Shown here: piece after piece, positions 55,222-63,695 of the stretch
How the letters are laid out: the number at the start of each line of letters is the position of its first letter
Position numbering within the stretch: the first letter of the stretch is position 1
Assembly (NCBI RefSeq): GCF_016695175.1
Contig: NZ_CP068022.1
Coordinates: 978,001-1,042,000, forward strand
Length of the DNA: 64,000 bases
Reading direction: 5' to 3'
Source of the DNA: Pseudoalteromonas sp. GCY
Lineage (GTDB): Bacteria; Pseudomonadota; Gammaproteobacteria; Enterobacterales; Alteromonadaceae
Notes under the pieces: generated by a model
Database searches by the model: none
Told to the model about the DNA's origin: nothing
What the model saw: only the letters and a program-made list of their open reading frames with translations
Made by a program: the position numbers and the translations under genes

Positions 55222-55860
55222 AGCGTAGAAGATCTTACAAGCAACTTTATTCCCCCTCCATCACACCCGAAAAGCATAAGCCGATATGCAATGTGCCGAC
55301 AGGATGTCGGCCAAGTCTTGTCTGGCATCATGGATGTGCCATACAAGGCGGTTGCACTATATCGGCTTAGGATTTGAGGATTGAGTGTGATGCTGGGGCG
55401 ACGTTTTCTTGGTTCGCTCGATCGCGTCGTTTAAAAAGAATGAACGAGAAGCGTATGGATGCGCTTTGATACGAGCCATGGAAGGTGATTTTTCCAAAAG
55501 ACTCGAGACGACGAGTTAAGTCAGCCCGTCCTCCTGACTGGTTTCGACGCCCATCCATGGGCTACGACATACTTTTCTTTGATGCCCAAAGAACAAGTAT
55601 GCAAAAGAAAGGGCACTCCCGACATCACACTGACTCCTCAAGTAAATCGCCAATATGAACGTCACCGCTGTGTAAGGGCCATCCTTGGCCCTGTCACAGC
55701 TTTTCACGCATCCATGCGTTGAAATGACTCATTGGCACTTTACTTTCGGGTGTGATGAGGGAGGAAAACGGTGCTGATAGTGTTGTTTGGTGCTTGCAGG
55801 CAAATTTGCTGCTTTAGTAGATAAAACCAGAAACAACGGTCAATACCACGCCCGAAAAGC
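55222..55860. repeat. Structured repeat unit 2 (intact)
   Basis: Complete unit, about 636 bases downstream of unit 1 for the right half. Hairpins: 55295-55311, 55317-55347, 55449-55466, 55549-55562, 55667-55700 and 55702-55724. An 11-bp stem, 55277-55287 with 55359-55369, encloses the first two; a 14-bp outer stem is at 55259-55272 with 55744-55757. Confidence 0.85.
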
Positions 55861-55933
55861 GTAACTTCTCGGCGGGTGAACCGCCTCCCACAAAACGATT
55901 CAGATTGTGAGTTAGGAGACTATGCTGATAGTT

Positions 55934-56213
55934 TTTGTAACCCTTGCAAACAGCTTCATCGTAAAAACGTAGAAGATCTTACAAGCAACTTATTCCCCCT
56001 CCATCACACCCGAAAAGCGTAAGCCGATATGCAATGTGCCGACAGGATGTCGGCCAAGTCTTGTCTGGCACAGGGACGTGCCTTACAAGACGGTTGCACT
56101 ATATCGGCTTAGGATTTGAGGATTGAGTGTGATGCTGGGGCGACGTTTTCTTGGTTCGTTCTTTTTCGTCGTTTAAAAAGAATGAACGAGAAGCGCATGG
56201 ATGCGCTTTGATA
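55934..56213. repeat. Structured repeat unit 3 (truncated)
   Basis: Left half only: hairpins at 56038-56054 and 56191-56208 and the GGCA/TGCC hairpin between them. The right half with the second hairpin group and the outer arm is missing. The h4 hairpin here has a C-G pair where units 1 and 2 have U-G. Confidence 0.8.
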
Positions 56214-56349
56214 TTAGCCAAGGAGGGGATGCTTGATTAGGGCTGCTTTATAAAATCAAGTAGTTAACCTACTTAATTGCTCAGGCTAGCGGCCTCTGTG
56301 CGCGTAAAAAATATAATTGCTTATTAAGGCCAATTTAGGTGTAATGAAT

Positions 56350-56566
56350 ACATAACAAACGCTGAGCGATGCAGGGAAGCTTACATAACACTAGCTAAAC
56401 TGATTACACTAGCTAGGAAAGTGAGAGCCTCCAAAAAGCCTGTTTTTTCTAAGTAAGCCATAGCATAAACAACACCAACTCTGACACACCGAGCAGGTAG
56501 CGGCTCAGTCCAACAAGCGATTATGCAACACAAACTGCGTGTCGCATAAATACTAAAATGTTATGT
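56350..56566 (+). repeat. Possible degenerate attC region before the 56582 gene
   Basis: ACATAAC at 56350 and again at 56383, and its reverse complement GTTATGT at 56560-56566 directly before the next gene's ribosome binding site (AAGGAG). A strong hairpin (56521-56549) lies between. The layout resembles the end of an integron attC site but is longer than normal. Confidence 0.3.
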
Positions 56567-56581
56567 TTCTAAGGAGTATCG

Positions 56582-57529
56582 ATGACATTAGTTGTTGCCG
56601 GATATAATTTTGATCAAAACCCATGGCGAAGCATTGATAATATTAAAGAAAATACAGGGGTAAGGCAGGAAGGATTATTTGCAATAGCTGACAGTATAAT
56701 TACAAGCCTTAGTTCAAATGGACATTCTCCACTATTATCTGGATTCAAAAAAATTAAAGAAATACCTGTCAAGCTTTGGCAGCCTTACTTCATAGGGGAA
56801 AACTTCAAGTCATATAACAATGTTTTTTTGCAGTTTGAATGTTTTGTCGCTTTCGCTGGGAGCACCTTAACTGCACAGCATGTGATTGATTTAATATCTA
56901 ATCATTTAGCAACATTAAGAATAGATTTTCAAAGTGGAAACTTTGAAACCGATGGTAAGTATGTTGTAAAAAAAATCTGTGACTCCAATAACTTAATAAA
57001 AAATGCTCGTAGTTCAGTGTATGGCGATAATATGTTTATTCCTGAAAAACACTATCGCGGTATATTGACTGCAGAATACATCGCTGAAGTTGTCGAGCAC
57101 TCAATAAACAAGGCTTTAAGTTCAGCTCAAAAACATAAGCTAGATGAAAACTCACTGAAGGAAATGTACACAGAGTTCATTCTTGGTGTGAATTGTCCTT
57201 CATCTGAATCTGACCTTTTAATCAAATACACAATGAAGCAGCGGATAACCCTTGAGGGGATGATTGAAGTATATGTTGTGGGGGAGAAAATCCAAGAAGG
57301 TGATGTCGCAGTGATTGGGATGACTTCTCGATTTGGTGATTTAGCGCAAGATGCTGCTAAATCAGCAATTGAAAATGGATTGTCGCTAAAAAGCGAGATG
57401 ACTTCTTTCGTTAAAAAAGCAATAAGTGAAGTAAATGCCGAAGGCTCCTTTCAAATTGCTATGCCTGTAGTGGTTAAAAGCTTAAAAAGTAGAAGAATTA
57501 CAAAACAGGTAATCGCAGAAGAAACATAA
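56582..57529 (+). CDS. Possible proteasome-like Ntn-hydrolase
   Basis: A 315-residue protein beginning MTLVVAGYNF with GLFAIADSIIT about 30 residues later. This is like the start of proteasome beta/HslV/Ntn-hydrolases, where Thr2 becomes the N-terminal nucleophile and a DS pair follows. The rest (around 90-260) has no motif I can name. The stop TAA lies inside the 7-base ACATAAC box of the following attC-like site, as in cassette genes. Family assignment is tentative. Confidence 0.5.
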   Translation: MTLVVAGYNFDQNPWRSIDNIKENTGVRQEGLFAIADSIITSLSSNGHSPLLSGFKKIKEIPVKLWQPYFIGENFKSYNNVFLQFECFVAFAGSTLTAQHVIDLISNHLATLRIDFQSGNFETDGKYVVKKICDSNNLIKNARSSVYGDNMFIPEKHYRGILTAEYIAEVVEHSINKALSSAQKHKLDENSLKEMYTEFILGVNCPSSESDLLIKYTMKQRITLEGMIEVYVVGEKIQEGDVAVIGMTSRFGDLAQDAAKSAIENGLSLKSEMTSFVKKAISEVNAEGSFQIAMPVVVKSLKSRRITKQVIAEET

Positions 57530-57555
57530 CACATATGAACCTTATCCGGTCAAGT
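57524..57555 (+). repeat. Truncated attC-like site after the 56582 gene
   Basis: ACATAAC (57524-57530), a five-base spacer and TGAAC match the left half of the site at 58332-58397. The repeat shared with 58324-58363 covers 57515-57555. The right half is replaced by IS110-derived DNA. Confidence 0.4.
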
Positions 57556-57565
57556 AAGCATAACG

Positions 57566-57732
57566 ATATCTTTGAGATAGGGCGAAATCAGTCTAAGTAA
57601 TTCATGTTTATCAGCTTTTATTTTCTGATGAACAACTTTATTACCACGCTCATCAATAATGCAAACGTATAAAGTGCGTGCATGAAGGTCAATTCCACAA
57701 TAATATTTATGAAAAGTAGTATAGAATTTCAT
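57566..57732 (-). pseudogene. IS110-family transposase, N-terminal remnant
   Basis: Minus-strand translation gives YCGIDLHARTLYVCIIDERG, then NKVVHQKIKADKHELLRLIS and PYLKDIV before homology stops. This is the DEDD RuvC-like N-terminus of IS110/IS1111 transposases, of about 340 residues, with only 55-60 left. The first catalytic Asp is in GIDLH. It is not functional. Confidence 0.9.
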
Positions 57733-57894
57733 TGAGCTTTCTCCTTTGGGTTTCGTCGCCTTGAAGTTTAGCTGTTCGCTAAACTTCGGGGAGAAGGTTC
57801 AATAAGTATCAAACGCTTCAACCAAGGACGCAAAACAGCAGGCTAGCGCTCCTTCGTCGCTAATTTTAGCCTGCTATTTTGCGCCGGTTAAGCG
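57733..57894 (-). ncRNA. Structured IS110 left-end-like region (possible bridge-RNA remnant)
   Basis: Upstream of the transposase start there is a 9-bp hairpin GAAGTTTAG/CTAAACTTC (57762-57786) and a strong 81-base hairpin (57814-57894) whose 17-bp arms 57829-57845 and 57867-57883 differ at one position. IS110-group elements encode their bridge RNA in this position. The second hairpin also looks like an attC site (CGCTTCAAC/GTTAAGCG ends), so the call is open. Confidence 0.35.
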
Positions 57895-57926
57895 AGGCTT
57901 TAGATTCATGGAGCATGGAATCAAAA

Positions 57927-58337
57927 ATGAACGTTGAGTCTGTAAAAGAAGCAATAGCTGAATTTGATACTAAATTTAAACGTCCAGGGATAGATTCCCT
58001 AGTTGAATGCTTTCAATCAACTACTGTGACTCAAAGCAACTGGTCCTCGCTTTGGGCTGATAAAGGATTACTACGTACTTATACTGATGAGCCTTGTGTG
58101 TATTTCTTTTTTAATAATAAAGAAGAACTACAGTATATTGGTAAAGCTGAGATCCTCGGTTACCGCATGAGTAAGCACTTCGCTAAAAACTCTAAGTGGT
58201 ATGATGAGGTTAAAACAATCGGTATTCTGCCAGTCCCAAGGGATTCGTGGTTTGAAATTGTGGCTATCGAGGCGTATTTAATTGATTTATTGCGACCCCC
58301 AGCAAATAGTATAGGGAAAAATAGCAGAAGAACCTAA
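57927..58337 (+). CDS. GIY-YIG nuclease-like protein
   Basis: A 136-residue protein. The GIY-YIG core reads CVYFFF...LQYIGKAEILGYRMSKHF, with EAYLIDLL and PANS giving the late Glu and Asn. The first Gly of GIY is Cys here. The start at 57927 has GGAA six bases in front; upstream in-frame codons would run into the hairpin at 57814-57894. Its stop TAA lies in the next attC-like box. Likely a small nuclease or restriction-like cassette protein. Confidence 0.7.
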   Translation: MNVESVKEAIAEFDTKFKRPGIDSLVECFQSTTVTQSNWSSLWADKGLLRTYTDEPCVYFFFNNKEELQYIGKAEILGYRMSKHFAKNSKWYDEVKTIGILPVPRDSWFEIVAIEAYLIDLLRPPANSIGKNSRRT

Positions 58338-58397
58338 CACATATGAACCTTCTCCGGTCAAGTTGCCAACGCTTAAACCTGTTCAACTTCGTTATGT
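58332..58397 (+). repeat. Integron attC-like site after the GIY-YIG gene
   Basis: R''-type box ACCTAAC (58332-58338), five-base spacer, TGAAC; then GTTCA, five-base spacer and R'-type box GTTATGT (58391-58397). The boxes pair at six of seven positions and the total of 66 bases is in the attC range. The TAA stop codon lies in the first box. Confidence 0.5.
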
Positions 58398-58583
58398 CAG
58401 TTAGCCGTTAAAATCGCTTACGGCAAACACATATAGGGGCGTTACGCCATAATCTCCTATTGCGTTCCAATCGCTACCTAAATCAGTAGATACAACTTAT
58501 TGTTTATAGCCCCTTCAAAACTGCATGATTAGATGTCAGCAACGACAATTAAACCAACTATCGCCTTGAGTTTTTGCAAACCA

Positions 58584-59099
58584 CTACACCTCACTCAAAT
58601 ACTGGATCATCCGTCCTGAGCGTTTCTCTTCTTTAAAGTCACAACTGGTTAAACGATATTGAACGAAGTTATCTGTTAAGCAGCGGGTGTCGTGTATATC
58701 GCCGGGTAGAAACACTCGGCAATCGCCGGCTTTGAGCGTGTCTGTTCCTCTGGATACGAGGTGGGTTTCGCCGTTTGCTGTGGTGATGGGTTTGTAAGTT
58801 GTCATTTTCATTTCACCAGATTGCACGGCATAAAATACCCAACCTGCGCCGTGATCATGGGGCGGGCGGTACGTGCCCTTTTCTTCGGCATGGACTAGCA
58901 GCATAAAACCATATTCAGGGTCTTGGTAGAGTGTTTTTGATGCCAGCCTTTCACGCATAATGCTCGCAAGCCAAGGCTCGTGCGGTGAAGACTGAGTAAG
59001 TTCGCTTAACAACTCACGTACTGTTACTGTGGTGCTTGAATTTAACCCGCTCCAGTTGGCTTTTATATCATTGACGATTTTATCTAAGCTATTTTGCAT
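58584..59099 (-). CDS. Cysteine-dioxygenase-family cupin
   Basis: A 171-residue protein of the CDO/PCYF fold, a non-haem iron thiol dioxygenase. Iron ligands His81 and His83 are in PPHDHGAGW and His136 is in GDIHDTR, the three-His pattern of the family. It probably oxidises cysteine or a thiol such as mercaptopropionate. A promoter with the MerR-type 19-base spacer precedes it. Its 3' end is duplicated at 54120-54331. Confidence 0.85.
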   Translation of the reverse strand: MQNSLDKIVNDIKANWSGLNSSTTVTVRELLSELTQSSPHEPWLASIMRERLASKTLYQDPEYGFMLLVHAEEKGTYRPPHDHGAGWVFYAVQSGEMKMTTYKPITTANGETHLVSRGTDTLKAGDCRVFLPGDIHDTRCLTDNFVQYRLTSCDFKEEKRSGRMIQYLSEV

Positions 59100-59144
59100 T
59101 GCCTCTGCCTCTTATCGTTTGTTCACTGTGATTCGTTAAAGAGG

Positions 59145-59175
59145 AGCATACAACTTCAAGTTCACTTTAAGTCAA
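59145..59175 (-). promoter_or_regulatory. MerR-type promoter of the cysteine-dioxygenase-like gene
   Basis: On the minus strand TTGACT (59170-59175) and TATGCT (59145-59150) are 19 bases apart, with the dyad CTTCAAGTTCACTTTAAG (59154-59171) in the spacer. It closely resembles the site before the MFS gene at 43647-43677. Confidence 0.7.
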
Positions 59176-59208
59176 GGAATAGAATCACTCGAATAAGAGC
59201 GGTTTTGT

Positions 59209-61881
59209 TTAAAACTGATAACTTAACGAAAGTTTGATGGTGCGACCAAAAATAGGTCTAGCGTAAAAAATGGCCTCTTGATGGCTTAGATCGTCCCTAG
59301 GATTGCCCTCAGTCAATCCCAAAGCATTGGTGAGGTTTTTAACCTCAAGCTGTGCGCTGAGCTGCTCATTAATTGCCAACTCGGTAAATAAGTCCCATGT
59401 TTGATAGGCTGGTAAGGCAAACCGATTAGCGATATCCGAATAGCGCTTACCAACATACGACCAGGTGATGGCCGCGGTAATAGGTCCTGCTTTGTATTCC
59501 GGCGTCAGTCGTAGTTGTAACTCCGGCGTCCGCGTTATTTGATTGCCATTAAATTCGCTTTGTGGCAATTGCGTAGGAATACCGTAAAACCCAGCGTCTT
59601 GCCACACACCTATCGCTCTAAATTGCAAGGCCGGACTATATTGATAGTCAAATTCGAACTCCAACCCTCGTGTTTGGGTATTGATTGAAACGGCTTGTTG
59701 AGTCGTAGCCGCGCCGCGATATACCGTAAGCGGGAGCGGATCAAACTTGGTTTCAAATAACGCACCACTAAACTGCCAATCAGCGGTTTGATAACGCAGT
59801 CCAACTTCACCTAACGCCAAGCGAATGGGTTGACCAAAATCTTGTTGTACGCGCGCTTCTTCACTTTTGGCCCACCCGCGGCCATTGCCGTAATTAATGA
59901 GCCGTGGCATTTCAAAGGCATCGGAATAACGTGCAAATATCGCCATAGCGTCGCCGATTTGGTAATTTGCGCCAATACTGAGCGCATTTTGCGTAAAGGA
60001 ATCACGTAAAGTGGCAGCCGGGAGATAGTGAGAATAAGCGGCTTTTGATGAGTCGGTGTACGACTTTACCCCCTCTAGTAGCGTGCTGGTGAGATTCAGG
60101 TGTTCATTACGAAGCGCCAAGTCAACCCTAAGGTTTTCAGTGAGCTGCCAGTCAATATTGGCATACAGCGAATGTGATTGAGACAAGCCGCTACCGCTTA
60201 AATAAACGGGGCCGGCGTAAGATAAAAAGCCTTGCTCGGTAAAATTGGCAATCACCTTTTCTTGCGTATCAACCAGTACGATGTCCAGCCGCTCTGGTTG
60301 ATGCTTTACATCCGTTAGTAACGCGCCAAGCCATTTATCTAGTGGTAACTCGTCGAAATTACTTCGTGCGTAAATATGGCCGAGGGTCAGTGACCACTGC
60401 GCGTCGAGATAATCCACACTAAAATGATTTACCAGCTGCTGTTGCTTGTAACGTGAATATAAAGGATAGCTAGCAGTCACGAGACCATTACCATTAAGCG
60501 TTGCGGGGTTGGCAACTAAGGTGTTATCTGAATAACGTAAGTATCGAGGACGCAATGCGCTATTTGCAAAATGGCGTTTAAATTCCATGATATCAGCGTG
60601 TTGCAATCGGCTTGTGGCGTCGACTATGGTTTGGTTGCCCAAATTCATTAAGGTATACAAGTCATTGTTTAGGCTTGAAAATCGCGCACGATTGCTCAGG
60701 TTAAGGTGTTCAAAAAGCGGCGTATTAAACAGTAAAGTGTAGCTATTTAGGCGTGTTTGCTGAGCGTCTTCTAAGTCACGCTGCACACGTCCTTCCGGAG
60801 TGAAGAAGGTGAGCGACCTTAGGTCGTCGCTCAGTAGGGTTCCATCGTCATAAGGCAGGCTCGCCAGCTCTCGAATTTCATCGCTGTTTTGCATCACTAA
60901 AGGCGCGTAAAAGCTGGTTTTATCGTTTAAATGTTTATAGCTAAAATCAAGCTCAAATGCATCGGTTAACCAGCTCACGCGCGCACTCACCTGGCCGCCT
61001 AAGTCGCTTTGATAGCCCGGCTCCCGAATACCGTCGGAAGTACGATAAAACCCGCCTACAGTATAAAACCATTCATCATTCAAAGCTCCGCTAAACACGC
61101 CATCAAAACGAGTGTAGTCATAGCTCAATCCCTGACTCACTTTCACTAAATTAAAAGGATTTTCTGAGCCTCGCCTGCCGATATAGTTCACCATTGCCGC
61201 AGGCCCGTTCACTGTAAAAATACCGCTACTGCCGCCACGCACCGCTTCAATAGCTTGATGGGTTAAGTCTGGACGTAAAAAAAAGTCCCCCCAAATGCCG
61301 TCATAGGTCACGGGCAATCCATCTTCCATCAGGCTGATAAATCTAAACCCCTCGCCGCCTCTAAGTCCCCTTGGTGCAACATTATTGTTAGTTTCACCAC
61401 CCGAGTCTTCAACCCAAAAGCCGGTGATATTTTTAAGCGCTTCTGCACTGGAATACGGTGTTTGTTTTTCAAGTTGTAGGCTTGCAAGCTGAGTGATTGA
61501 AATAGACGAGTTTAAAATGCTACGGTTTTTGCCGCTTACACCCGTTACGATAATGCGCTCAAAGTGTTGTGCAGACTCAAGTTTTTTAGGAGTCACAAAA
61601 ATACGCTGCTGCTCTGGGTCTAGGGAAAAGTCGTAGGCGGCTTGTTGAAAGCTGGTGAGCAAGATTTGTTCGAGGGTGAAGCGGCCAGTTACCTGCTCAA
61701 CGCTAATGTTATCTGGAATTTCAGCTGCACTTAACTGCCAGCCACTTTGCGCAGCAATATCGAGTAAACGCTGCTGCAAAGTCGCTTTAGGCAAGTTAAA
61801 TTGATGATCCGTGGTAGCAAATGCAACGCCACCAAACCATATTAACCACGCTAACAGCGGGATTAATAGCTTGAATAACAT
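59209..61881 (-). CDS. TonB-dependent (FecA-type) siderophore receptor with STN signalling domain
   Basis: An 890-residue receptor. After the signal peptide an STN domain (about 25-95, NLPKATLQQRLLDIAAQSG) marks a transducer that signals through a FecR anti-sigma. A plug domain and 22-strand barrel follow, ending in KLSLSYQF. Gene order sigma-FecR-receptor on the same strand shows a surface-signalling iron uptake set. The ligand is unknown. Confidence 0.93.
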   Translation of the reverse strand: MLFKLLIPLLAWLIWFGGVAFATTDHQFNLPKATLQQRLLDIAAQSGWQLSAAEIPDNISVEQVTGRFTLEQILLTSFQQAAYDFSLDPEQQRIFVTPKKLESAQHFERIIVTGVSGKNRSILNSSISITQLASLQLEKQTPYSSAEALKNITGFWVEDSGGETNNNVAPRGLRGGEGFRFISLMEDGLPVTYDGIWGDFFLRPDLTHQAIEAVRGGSSGIFTVNGPAAMVNYIGRRGSENPFNLVKVSQGLSYDYTRFDGVFSGALNDEWFYTVGGFYRTSDGIREPGYQSDLGGQVSARVSWLTDAFELDFSYKHLNDKTSFYAPLVMQNSDEIRELASLPYDDGTLLSDDLRSLTFFTPEGRVQRDLEDAQQTRLNSYTLLFNTPLFEHLNLSNRARFSSLNNDLYTLMNLGNQTIVDATSRLQHADIMEFKRHFANSALRPRYLRYSDNTLVANPATLNGNGLVTASYPLYSRYKQQQLVNHFSVDYLDAQWSLTLGHIYARSNFDELPLDKWLGALLTDVKHQPERLDIVLVDTQEKVIANFTEQGFLSYAGPVYLSGSGLSQSHSLYANIDWQLTENLRVDLALRNEHLNLTSTLLEGVKSYTDSSKAAYSHYLPAATLRDSFTQNALSIGANYQIGDAMAIFARYSDAFEMPRLINYGNGRGWAKSEEARVQQDFGQPIRLALGEVGLRYQTADWQFSGALFETKFDPLPLTVYRGAATTQQAVSINTQTRGLEFEFDYQYSPALQFRAIGVWQDAGFYGIPTQLPQSEFNGNQITRTPELQLRLTPEYKAGPITAAITWSYVGKRYSDIANRFALPAYQTWDLFTELAINEQLSAQLEVKNLTNALGLTEGNPRDDLSHQEAIFYARPIFGRTIKLSLSYQF

Positions 61882-61955
61882 AGTTTAAATCAATGTCTTT
61901 ATTATTGTATAAACTTTGTACCACTTATATTGTGACTTTGCTATGACACTTTTAG

Positions 61956-62999
61956 CTAATTTGCGATTAGGGTGTATTCCTCGCCTTTTTGCATCACGGT
62001 GATTGGATAAATTTTTTCTAAACTGCTGAGCCAATCGCCTATTTCAGTGGTTAAAAAGGTGCCATTGTAGGTCAGTTTTGCTAGGCGTTGATCGCTTAAC
62101 TTCACTTTGATTTCGCTATATCGCGACACATCATTAAGCACATTGCCCAACTGTGCGTTTTGATACACCAAGTAGCCTTTCTGCCACGCCATGGTCAACG
62201 CTTCACCTTGGGCTTTACTGCGGGTAACTTCGCCTTGCTGCGTGACTTCTACCGCTTGCCCTTGGGTCAATTTGATTGCTTGTTGCTGAGTCACAGCCAC
62301 GCTGCCTTCAAGCACATCGACTCTAATTGAAGCCGGATTGGCGCGAACATTAAACACTGTGCCTAGCGCCTCAACTTGGCTGTTTTGGTAGCGCACGATA
62401 AACGGGCGCTGCTTGTCTTTACTCACGCTAAACAGCGCCTCACCTTGGTACAACAGTAGTTCTCTTGAAGTGTTGCTGTAGCGTACAGCCAATTGGCTAT
62501 TGGCCCCTAAATCAACCTGACTATTATCATCAAGGGTAATGGTGCGATGCTCATTGACCTTAGTTTGGAAGAACTCGCTGTACACTGTATCGACTGGTGC
62601 TGGCTTAGCACTGGCAACAGGTGCTTGCTGTAGTGGCTGCTCTGGTGCCATAAAAGTCACCAAACCAACCAGCAGCAAAGTCGCGGCAATCGCAAGATAC
62701 CAAGGCTGAGCGCGGCGTTTGGATGGTGGCTTAATGTCAGTTACAGCCGTGGTGTTTTGTGCATCCAGCTGTGCAAGCTGCTGAGTAACATAGTCATCGT
62801 CAAGTTGGGCTGAAAGCGTCCAAAGCTCCAACATTTTGTTGAACACGTCACTGTGTTGCGGATGTTCAGCTAACCAAGCGTTTAGCGGCTGTGGATATTG
62901 AGTGCTGTCATGAGGTGAGATCTGCTGCTCGTCTAAGACTAATAACCAATCAGCGGCTTGTTCTTCAATTATTGCTAAATCGTCAGATAATGGAGTCAT
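61956..62999 (-). CDS. FecR-type anti-sigma factor
   Basis: A 347-residue inner-membrane regulator: DUF4880-like N-domain with the EEQAADWLL motif, one membrane helix (about 103-120) and a periplasmic FecR domain (about 140-240, HRTITLDDNSQVDLGANSQLAVRY). It relays receptor state to the sigma factor. The start at 62999 has AAGGA seven bases upstream; an ATG at 63020, overlapping the sigma gene, is possible. Confidence 0.9.
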   Translation of the reverse strand: MTPLSDDLAIIEEQAADWLLVLDEQQISPHDSTQYPQPLNAWLAEHPQHSDVFNKMLELWTLSAQLDDDYVTQQLAQLDAQNTTAVTDIKPPSKRRAQPWYLAIAATLLLVGLVTFMAPEQPLQQAPVASAKPAPVDTVYSEFFQTKVNEHRTITLDDNSQVDLGANSQLAVRYSNTSRELLLYQGEALFSVSKDKQRPFIVRYQNSQVEALGTVFNVRANPASIRVDVLEGSVAVTQQQAIKLTQGQAVEVTQQGEVTRSKAQGEALTMAWQKGYLVYQNAQLGNVLNDVSRYSEIKVKLSDQRLAKLTYNGTFLTTEIGDWLSSLEKIYPITVMQKGEEYTLIAN

Positions 63000-63022
63000 G
63001 TTTATATCCTTAACACTCATGA

Positions 63023-63598
63023 TCAAAGCTCATGCTGTAACTGCTGGTAGCAATGACGAACTGCACGTAATACATATTTTCTTACCATACTTGGGGATAT
63101 CTGTAAGGTCAAAGCTATCTCCTCATAGCTTTGACCACGTATTTTATACAACAAAAAAGCCAGCCTACATTTTTCGGGTAAGCTTGCGAGAGACTTTTCC
63201 ATTTCTTTAAGTAGCTCTTGGTTGTGGTGGTTTTGTTCAGGGTTAGCACCTGCGTAAGGCTGTGGCATTCGATCGCTATCGTGCTCACGATCATCAAATG
63301 GGCTACGCGCTTTGCGCCGCAGCTTATCAATGGCCAAATTGGTTGCAATTTTATACAAGTACGCGGCGATGTAGTTGCTGACATTATCCTGCTCAAGTCC
63401 AAGCAACTTCACAAACGCCTCTTGGGCAACATCTTCCGCCTCACGTTTGTCTAACCCTTTGCCCATAATGTGGCGGATCAGCTTTTGCTGTTGTTTTAAA
63501 AACAGCTGCTCTACTTGCTGACGACGTGCAAGGTCGTCGTTTGCAGCTACCTTAGTGGTATCGACTGCTTTACGCTTAAAAGATAATAACGGTGGCAT
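63023..63598 (-). CDS. ECF-type sigma factor (FecI-like)
   Basis: A 191-residue sigma factor of the ECF group. Region 2 holds RHIMGKGLDKREAEDVAQEAFVKLL and region 4 holds GQSYEEIALTLQISPSMVRKYV. It should transcribe iron-uptake genes such as the receptor downstream when released by FecR. The ATG at 63598 has AGGA upstream; a longer in-frame start at 63646 lacks one. Confidence 0.9.
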   Translation of the reverse strand: MPPLLSFKRKAVDTTKVAANDDLARRQQVEQLFLKQQQKLIRHIMGKGLDKREAEDVAQEAFVKLLGLEQDNVSNYIAAYLYKIATNLAIDKLRRKARSPFDDREHDSDRMPQPYAGANPEQNHHNQELLKEMEKSLASLPEKCRLAFLLYKIRGQSYEEIALTLQISPSMVRKYVLRAVRHCYQQLQHEL

Positions 63599-63695
63599 GA
63601 ATACGCATCCTACTCTTCCATTTGTGTTAGCGTGCAGCGAACCCATAAATAGCCAAAAATTAATGGGTTCGCTGGCGTTGCTTAAACCAATTTGC

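Noticed and set aside
54667..55707. Several 60-80 residue minus- and plus-strand frames in the structured repeats
   Set aside because: Each unit repeats the same frames with substitutions that follow the hairpin pattern rather than codon positions. No ribosome binding sites or protein families support them, so they are treated as part of a non-coding unit.
56383..56566. Full attC site ending at 56566 starting from the second ACATAAC box
   Set aside because: About 180 bases is too long and the arms next to the boxes do not pair well. Only reported as a weak candidate.
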